From contig NC_089220.1 in assembly GCF_963924675.1 (NCBI RefSeq), forward strand, positions 83,579,168-83,643,167: a stretch of DNA of 64,000 nucleotides. The letters run 5' to 3'. This DNA is from Phocoena phocoena. Lineage: Eukaryota; Chordata; Mammalia; Artiodactyla; Phocoenidae. Shown one piece after another: positions 56,607 to 64,000 of this stretch (positions are counted from its first letter, which is position 1; the number at the start of each line of letters is the position of its first letter). Under the pieces are notes generated by a model, which ran no database searches, was not told where the DNA came from, and saw nothing but the letters and a program-made list of their open reading frames with translations. The translations under genes were made by a program, and so were the position numbers.

Positions 56607-56633
56607 GGGGGGGGGGGGGGGGGGGGGGGGGGG
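56607..56633. repeat. Poly-G run (27)
   Basis: 27 consecutive G inside the hAT fossil, where the repeat normally has mixed sequence. Confidence 0.9.
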
Positions 56634-56815
56634 CCCTGAGACCATTTCAGGTATTTCACAAGGTCAAAATATTTGCATAATAATATTAAGACATTATATG
56701 CCTTTTAAACTGTGTTGACATTTGCACTGATGGTGCAAACACAATGTTGGATAAAATTTCTGGCACCTTATCAAACCAAGGCAGTGGCACTAAACTGTTC
56801 TGGTAGTTCATTGTA

Positions 56816-56940
56816 AAAAAAGAAGGAAGGAAAAAGAAAGACAGGACGGAGGGAGGGAGGAAAGGGGAAGGAAGGAAGGCAGGAAGGTAGGAAGGAAGGA
56901 AGGAAGAAAGGGAGGGAGGGAGGGAGGAAGAAAGGGAAGA
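56816..56940 (+). repeat. Purine tract (GGAA/GGGA)n
   Basis: About 125 nt of nearly pure A/G with GGAAGGAAGGAA and GGGAGGGAGGGA blocks, interrupting the hAT fossil. Confidence 0.9.
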
Positions 56941-57875
56941 GTCAGTCTCACTTAAGAATGTCCTTAATGAATTTAACAAAATTTAAAATTTGTTAAATTT
57001 TATTAAATCATAACCCTTAAAAACATGTCTTTTTAATATTCTCTGTAATTAATTAGAAAGTACCGTACTGCACCCAGAAATATAATGGTTCTCTCAAGAA
57101 AAAGCAATTGTGCAAATGAGTATGAGCTAAACTAGCCATTTTTTTCACTCGACAAAATAACTGACAGGTAAACTATAGTCATTCAGACTTGGTTATCTGG
57201 CAGGTATTTTCTCAGATTCAAACCAAGTAGGCCTGTGACTTTGAGGAAAGCAACTGATAGTATTTTTTGCCAATGATACAATTTGAGCTTTCAAATGAAA
57301 ATTAGAATTTTAGGAAACTTGTATGCACTATCATGAACTTGACAGATTCCCAATACTTAAAACTTTTCCTGATGATACTAACAAATATGATTTTTAGTCT
57401 TGTATAATGAATTGTATCAATATTTGAAAGATCTGTATAATTCAATGAACCAATATTTTCCAAATGACCAAAGGATGTTACAAAATCATAGGTAGACGAG
57501 CCATTCAGAATGCAAGGTAGATCAATAGACTTTAATATGATTGAGTACAAAAAGTTCACTGACATAGTTTCATATTCTACATTACAACTACCATTTAAGA
57601 AAATACTCCTTGTTGAATTTTGGTGTAGTATCAAAGGAAAATGCCCACAGTTAGCTGAAAAGTCTATTAAAATGCTCCTCTCTTTTCCAACTGTTAATAC
57701 ATATATTCATGAGGCTGGATTTTCTTCACATATTTTAACCAAAACAACATATTGCCAACCAAAGGAGATATGAGGATCCAGCTGTTGTCTATAAAGCCAC
57801 ATTTAAGTGACTTGCAAAAATGTGAAAAAAAAGGCACTCTTCCCACTAATTTGCCCCAGAGGTGCTATGACCTTT

Positions 57876-58470
57876 TAACCATCTGCATAGCTCTATTGTC
57901 AGGACCCTCCCACTGACACTGCGACTTGCTGCTTATTACAATACTGTGCCAATCTCTGGCTTCTATCATTTTGCAGTCCTAACATCCCCATTGCTATTAG
58001 GGAGCCAGTTCTGTTTTGGCCTCTTGCTGTCAGCCCTGGCCTGCGTAGGACAGCCAAAACTCAGCTTCTCACCAATGCACTCCTCTTTGCTTTGATAACC
58101 AGAGTATCCTCTGGGCCCTCCTGCAGAACTTAAGTGGGTTTCTGATCTTACATAGAATACCCACTAGAGCATGCCCCCTTCTCTGAGCTTTTTGAACCCT
58201 TCTTCCATCTTCTGCCATGGTACTTCTGGCATTTCCATTTCACTTGGTGAGCCTGTCTCCCAGGATCCTTGTCAGGATGTTAAATCCTGTTTCATGGGAG
58301 AGTGTTCCCATATCAATAAACTCCCCCTCATTCAACTTAGTATTCACCTCCCCCTCGATCCAGCCAATACATCCTCTCCTGCTCCTGCTAGTACATACTG
58401 GCTACTTCCGCAGCTCCTTGGGCATAGAGCCCTCCTTCTTCCCTAGCAGGAACCCTGCACATCTCTGGCT
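57876..58470 (-). mobile_element. Endogenous retrovirus internal fragment, leader/gag side
   Basis: Antisense sequence resembling ERV internal DNA lies between the hAT fossil and the second LTR-like block. Its place is consistent with the 5' part of the same provirus. No open frame is preserved. Confidence 0.35.
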
Positions 58471-58690
58471 GGGTTTTGTTGCAACTTGGCCCTATTTATT
58501 GGTCTTGTAGGCCAAGAGAGAGTTACAGCTTCCTTTGGTGCCTGAGGGCAATTCCCAGGGACAGTGGCAAGCTGTGAGCCATTAGTAGCCAACATTCCTA
58601 GCAGCTGGAGGAATGAGAGCCTCCATTCTGAGGGTGATGTGCGTGGTATTCCCAATATCCACTACAGAGACAAAGTTCAGCTCTGCCAGT
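58470..58690 (-). mobile_element. Second LTR-like block
   Basis: See the block at 53655-54060; a short core is shared. Together they would bound an antisense provirus of about 5 kb, enlarged by later insertions. Confidence 0.35.
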
Positions 58691-58714
58691 GAGGCAAAGT
58701 AGAACAGGGATCGG

Positions 58715-59125
58715 TATCTAATGCTCTAGAGTCATAAAGACTCAGGTTTGAATTCTATCTAGCTATGTGACCTTGGGCAAGTTACTGAACTTTTTTTTTT
58801 TTTTGCGGTACGCCGGCCTCTCACTGTGTGGCCTCTCCCGTTGCGGAGCACAGGCTCCGGACGCGCAGCCTCAAGGGCCATGGCTCACAGGCCTAGCCGC
58901 TCCGCGGCATGTGGGCACGGACCAGGGCACAAACCCGCGTCCCCTGCATTGGCAGGCGGACTCTCAACCACTGCGCCACCAGGGAAGCCCTACTGAACTT
59001 TTTGGAGGCAATCTCTTCATCTCTAAAATGAAGATAAATAGTAACTACCTGATAGATTGTTGTAAGACAAATGAGACAAGGAATGTAAGTGCTTAGCATG
59101 GTGCCTAGCACAGAATAAAGGTGTG
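58715..59125 (+). repeat. MIR interrupted by a SINE
   Basis: First part GAATTCTATCTAGCTATGTGA and CTTGGGCAAGTTACTGAAC (quoted in parts); second part from 59003 with CTCTAAAATGAAGATAAAT and GTGCCTAGCACAGAATAAAG. A CHR-2-like SINE lies between. Confidence 0.82.
58796..58990 (-). mobile_element. CHR-2-like SINE splitting a MIR
   Basis: The plus strand shows a T run, GCGGTACGCCGGCCTCTCAC, and ends CCACCAGGGAAGCCC. Flanked by TACTGAACTTTTT at 58783-58795 and 58991-59003. The duplicated target is inside the MIR core. Confidence 0.92.
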
Positions 59126-59128
59126 GAT

Positions 59129-59175
59129 GCTGTTACAATTGGTCAGAACTGCTGCTGTTACAATTGGTCAGAACT
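59129..59175 (+). repeat. 25-bp tandem duplication
   Basis: GCTGTTACAATTGGTCAGAA then CT occurs at 59129-59150 and again at 59154-59175, spaced by GCT. Confidence 0.85.
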
Positions 59176-59179
59176 TTCC

Positions 59180-61050
59180 GAAGCCTGAAAGGGCTGCCTT
59201 AGGAAGCAGACAATAACGTACACCAACATGGAGGGTCTTTTAGCTAACGCTGGAGAGTGCTCCATAGGGATGCTGTGGGGAAGCTTCTAGGGTCCATGAG
59301 GGTATTTACAAAAGAGGACCTTTTGGGCCCATTCTATCCCCAAGCTGCCTTGATTCTCTGCTCTGACTCTGCCTACCCTTAGTCCCGGAGAGGCACTTAG
59401 AGAAGCATATTCACTTTCAGGCCACCAGGGGGCCGTTTAGTTGCCTGCAACAGGAATACACTAATGGTTTCTTAATGGCTCAGGCACCAGGGAGATCAGC
59501 CTCAATTATATCTGAAAGCATTTTGAGTTCCTAGGGTAAAAAACACTATGTAAATCCAGATAATAAATACGGCTTATTGATGACAGGTTAAAGAATCTGG
59601 CACTGTTTAGTTTAGAGAAGAATAGGGTGAGAGGAATTGAATAGGGGCTTCAAGTATATCTATTCTTCAGTATGGAAAAAAGTGACAGGCTGTTTTCCTA
59701 CTCCGCTGGGAGCCAAGTAAGAAGAAAGAAGTTTAATTTGCAACAGAAGAAATTCAGAGTGCATTCAAGGAAGCAGATGGAAGGAGGCTTTGGGTTGGCC
59801 TCACCTGGAATCTTTTAAGAATAATTCACCTTGGTACAGCTCGTATGATCGGTCCTGCCAGGAAGGCCAGAGAGTAAGGTGGAGAGAGAGTTCAACATCC
59901 AGAGGCAATTCAGGGATTTTGACTTAACAGGTTGCCCTGCTAGACGGGCTCTGGCCACCCTGGCAGCAGGTTGGGGAAGGAGTGGTTGTCTTTTCCCCAT
60001 CAGCCTCCAGAAGGCAATAAGCACTCCAAACTTTCAATGTCCTTAAAATCTCTCAGAAAGTAAAAAGGCAGCCTGTTCTTGGAAATAAGCATCCAGTTGG
60101 CCATTGCTAGTGGCAGACTCGCACCTGAGCTTCAGGAGTCAGAGGCTGGGCTATGGGCCTGGAGTTCCAGCCCTGATCAACACACTCAGCTCTGGTAGCC
60201 ACTTGACTTCTGTGCAGTGGGGGAGGCAGGGCAGCAGTGATGGGATGGGGCTTCTTCATCAGGGGGCATGGTGTCTGGAAGCTAAGAGTTCCTGTGGAGG
60301 AGGGGAAATGGAAAAGGCAGAGATGGTCCAGCCCCACAGAGTCTGAAGCCAGGAGTCAGGAGGGGTGGTTCGCCCACAGAACCCAATTAGGACCGACCTA
60401 ATTGGGCTCTCTCCCCCCCACCAAGGCAGTCTCCCACACCCACTGAGATACCCAGGAGGTCCACACACCCAGCTGTGGGAACACAGGAAGCAGAACTCAA
60501 GGAGGAGAGAACCAGAAATTCTAGAAGACCTCATAGACAGGGAATGGGGAGGAGAGAAGCCAAAAGAGAGGAGGGCTGAAGGAGGGGGAAGGCACAGGGT
60601 AAGCGGCTACTGAGAGTCCGAGCTTGGAGGAGTTCGACAGCACCTAAACGAGGGATGACAAGCCTCACTTGGGAAGGATGGCAGGGCAACAGCCGCCCAG
60701 GCTCTGAGACCCGGAGAGGATCAGAGAAGGCAAAAGCCCTGTACTGTAAGCCGCTCCACCGGTTCAAGGGCAGCCTCTTGAGTCCATGCATCAAGCCCAA
60801 ACCCGGGAGTCGGAATCCCCCCAAAGCGGGACCTGGGACCTGTTGCAAACTTCAGGACTAAGGTGGGAGGAGAAACAGCTCAGCACTTGCACTGTCCCGA
60901 AAGCTCTGGAAGGTCTGGGCAGCCGACTCGGGGATCTCCGAGGACAGAGAATCGGGAGAGCCTGAAGCCCAGGCGGGATCCGGCGGCGGGTGGGGGGTGA
61001 GGGCTGGGAAAGGGCGCGACCAGCTGTAACCACAGTGCACGCTCCAGCTC
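59180..61050. other. Intergenic DNA between the repeat cluster and INAFM2
   Basis: I see no coding exon, RNA gene or identifiable repeat here. The sequence is of moderate GC and rises in CpG content from about 60600 towards the INAFM2 island. Confidence 0.5.
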
Positions 61051-61681
61051 CTTGGCTGCCTACGCCAGACGACATGGTCCAGACTCGCTAGGTGTAAAGG
61101 GGTCTTAAGCCCCGCCCGGCGGGTACGTGGAACGGGGCGCGAGTCGAGAGCACCAACGTGAAATCACTCCCACTTCTGGGGGTAAACTGAGGCCTGGGGC
61201 CTGGGAGCGGAAGCCGTTGCTGCTATACCACCTGTCACTTCGGACAGTCTGGACACGGAGAGGAGGCGCCAGAGTTGACAGCTCTGCGCTCCGACCGCCC
61301 CTCCCCGGCCCCATTCCAGTTCACCACTCCGCCCCAAACGACGCCGTTCCCCTTTTAAAGAAGCGCCCCGGGCTCCCACCGTCGCCGCGCCAGCCCGTAA
61401 GGGGCTGCGGCGACGTTGCCCTTTTAAGAGCCTGCCTCCGTTAACTCTCTCTTAACGGGGCGTCCCGGCGGGGCTCGCGGCGCCCGCCTGCAGACCGCCT
61501 CCCCGTGCGGTACTTCCGGACCCCGCCGTCGCCCTTTTAAGAGGCAGCCCCCAGCAGCGCCCTCTCCCGCCCCTTGTTGCCGGCGCGAGAGGCGGGGGAG
61601 CCGGGCAGGAGAAGAGAGCGCTGTCCGCGCGGCCACTGGAGACCGGGCGGCCGGCGGCCGGGCAGGCGGCGGCGGCGGCGG

Positions 61682-61780
61682 ATGGGGACTCGGAGCCGGG
61701 CGACTGTGGCGGCTGTGGCTGTGGCGGCGGCGGGGAAGCAGTTGACGGGCCGGCGGCGGCGGCGGCGCTGGCGGCGGTGA
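61682..61780 (+). other. Upstream ORF in the INAFM2 leader
   Basis: ATG at 61682, 32 codons, stop TGA at 61778-61780, in a different frame from INAFM2 and ending 192 nt before its ATG. It starts MGTRSRATVAAVAV and ends in an arginine-rich run (GRRRRRRWRR) because the CGG triplets are read in that frame. It is the only other ATG I find between 61560 and 61973, and it counts as a uORF only if transcription begins upstream of 61682. Confidence 0.5.
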
Positions 61781-62437
<657 letters not shown>

Positions 62438-64000
62438 ACCCCTCCGTGCCAGGGGTGGCCGGAAACCATCCTCCCCAAGCCCGGAGGCAGGACTTTGCAG
62501 CAGGACCGGGCGGGGAGCCCGCGGGAGTGACCCCCACGGGAGTGAACGCCTCCCTTCCCCCGACGATCGCGCGCTCGCCGCAGGGGCGAGGGGCCTGAAG
62601 TCGGATCTTCAGCCAAGGGACCACGATTCTCCGGGGGTTCGGTGTTTTGTCTTCCTAGGACCGTGCTGCGCCAGGGCCCTGAGCCATAAGGGGGATGGGG
62701 GGAGCGGTGGGGAGATCCCAGCACCGAACCCTTCTGCGCCGCTAGCTCTTCGGTATCTTACGTGGAGGGGTGACTCGGGCTTTCCCCCAAGACTCAGGGG
62801 AAGGAGGGAGCTGTAGGGGCTCTTCTTTAATAAGCCGAAGCTCTCGCAAGGAGGAGGGCACCAAAAGTAGTGGAGCTCAGGTACGTCAACCTAGTTGCAG
62901 TGGCCACAGATGCATTTAATTTATAGATCCCTGTATATAGTTGTTGACATATGCACTAGAAGCTATAATTACATATAACTACATGTATCCTCCTACACCC
63001 TGGGTAGCTACTGACTGATGGATGGGGCTAAGCAAGGGCTATTTGCTGGCCCCCAAAGTGCAGCTAGCCAGAAGGGCACAAACACTTTTTTCATTACCCA
63101 CTCTTTCCCCTTTCCCCCCTCCTGTTTCAGAAAGATAGATTTATGACACATTAGGGTTAGACAAGATAAAAGTATAATCATTCTTAAACTTGTTGAAAGG
63201 ACAATGGAAAACCTTTGGAGAAGTAGAAGGAGTTCAGCGAGGGTGGGGAATGTACTGATCCCCTGCTCTCCTCTTCCCACCTTAGTGCCCCCACCTAAGA
63301 GGCTTTCTGTTGCAGCCCTAAGTATCTGGATATGGGCCAGGGAAGAAGGAAGGGAAATAGCAATGTCTCTGTGCTTCACCCCTTGGCCTTCTCACAGAGT
63401 TCTTTTAGGAAGAGCAAGCTTTTGTAAGTAGAGTGGCTCACAAGTGTTTTTTTTTTTTTTTTCCCCCCTGCTCTTTAAGATCTGGTCTGTTCCAGTAATC
63501 ACCTTCACCTTCCCTCTTCCCTGAGCCTGTAGTGGCAGTGTAGCCCTGTGATTAGGACGAAATCCGTTGTGAAACCAGAGCTTTGAGCACACCCTCTGGT
63601 TATGAGTTGTACTGTGGAACGCCATAGGCCGAAAGGTGGGCTTCAACCTCCGGATTGTGTTTGGATAGCCAGATAATAGACCAGCCATAGAAAGGTTAAA
63701 TTGGCTTGTCTTTACCTCTCCTTATAAGCTCTACTTATATGCAGCCTATACTTCTATTGAGATGAGAAACATCGAGTGAAATGACATATGTAGAGCTAGC
63801 TCTGGGGCAGCAAGAATTATACATCCTCAATTTGGATTCCGTTTCCTTCCGCCACTTGCTTTTAGGCAGTTGAGTGTGGGTAGTGACAAGATATCAAACC
63901 CTTTCATGTTTCCTTTTTGGGAAATGAGGCACTTTAAAACAATGACAACAACAACAACTTATCCACCTGAGTCCTGAAACAATTTGTCTCTCCTGTTTTC
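62438..64000 (+). other. INAFM2: Probable INAFM2 3' UTR, running off the window
   Basis: No AATAAA is seen on the plus strand in this stretch, and no coding frame is convincing. AT-rich, TATAT-containing sequence at 62910-62990 and a T run at 63447-63463 are the main features. The human INAFM2 transcript is known to have a long 3' UTR, so this assignment is likely but unproven. Confidence 0.45.

Larger units (their letters stand above)
56560..57870 (+). pseudogene. Fossil hAT-family DNA transposon with transposase C-terminus
   Basis: At 57606-57773 one frame reads LLVEFWCSIKGKCPQLAEKS, then IKMLLSFPTVNTYIHEAGFS. This is the hAT dimerisation domain pattern (FW, then LLxFPT, then (C)EAGFS). 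Earlier sequence (57165-57500) reads as more of the same transposase with frameshifts. Upstream, 56640-56820 resembles the non-coding part of the same repeat. No intact frame covers the domain; the usual CE is replaced by HE. The family (Charlie or Zaphod type) is uncertain. Confidence 0.6.

Noticed and set aside
56820..56950. Regular purine blocks considered as a CRISPR-like or satellite array
   Set aside because: Units are 4-nt GGAA/GGGA with no spacers; a simple repeat in a mammalian genome.
57510..57773. 87-codon ORF as a live gene
   Set aside because: It matches the C-terminal part of a hAT transposase, with the rest frameshifted and a changed conserved residue; treated as a fossil.

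Overview
This window is vertebrate nuclear DNA. It has split genes with GT-AG introns, CpG islands, MIR, L2, L1 and MER elements, and (GT)n tracts. Seven tRNA-Glu-derived SINE insertions of the CHR type carry readable target-site duplications in most cases. Two head classes are present: a long CHR-1-like form and a short form beginning GGCTTCCCTGGTGGCGCAG (CHR-2-like). These families belong to Cetartiodactyla, and the abundance and youth of the short form point to a cetacean, probably a toothed whale. The species cannot be fixed from sequence alone. The gene order PAK6 - ANKRD63 - PLCB2 - INAFM2 matches human chromosome 15q15.1.

Layout. 1-6531: non-coding DNA upstream of the PAK6 start codon, with a MIR, an L1 split by an LTR-like block, and two SINEs. 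6537-17547 (+): PAK6, 8 coding exons, 675 codons plus stop, with the 3' UTR running to about 18985. 19.8-24.7 kb (-): ANKRD63, an intronless CpG-island gene facing PAK6 tail to tail. 30288-48606 (-): PLCB2, for which all 32 coding exons could be placed, giving an uninterrupted 1186-residue protein. 48.6-61.0 kb: intergenic DNA holding a decayed antisense endogenous retrovirus, a hAT transposase fossil and nested SINEs. 61.0-62.5 kb (+): CpG-island promoter and the single-exon gene INAFM2, whose 3' UTR probably fills the rest of the window.

Function. The genes are neighbours by ancestry and do not form an operon or pathway. PAK6 is a group II p21-activated kinase. ANKRD63 is an ankyrin-repeat protein of unknown role. 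PLCB2 is the Gq/G-beta-gamma-stimulated phospholipase C of blood cells and taste cells. INAFM2 is a small single-pass membrane protein. I found no undescribed gene system. The points most worth checking are: a tandem set of in-frame acceptors plus a stop-free 138-nt intron in the PLCB2 X-Y linker; a GC-AG intron in PLCB2; an intact PLCB2 in a lineage known for taste-receptor loss; a poly-arginine upstream ORF in the INAFM2 leader; and several layered transposon insertions whose order can be read.
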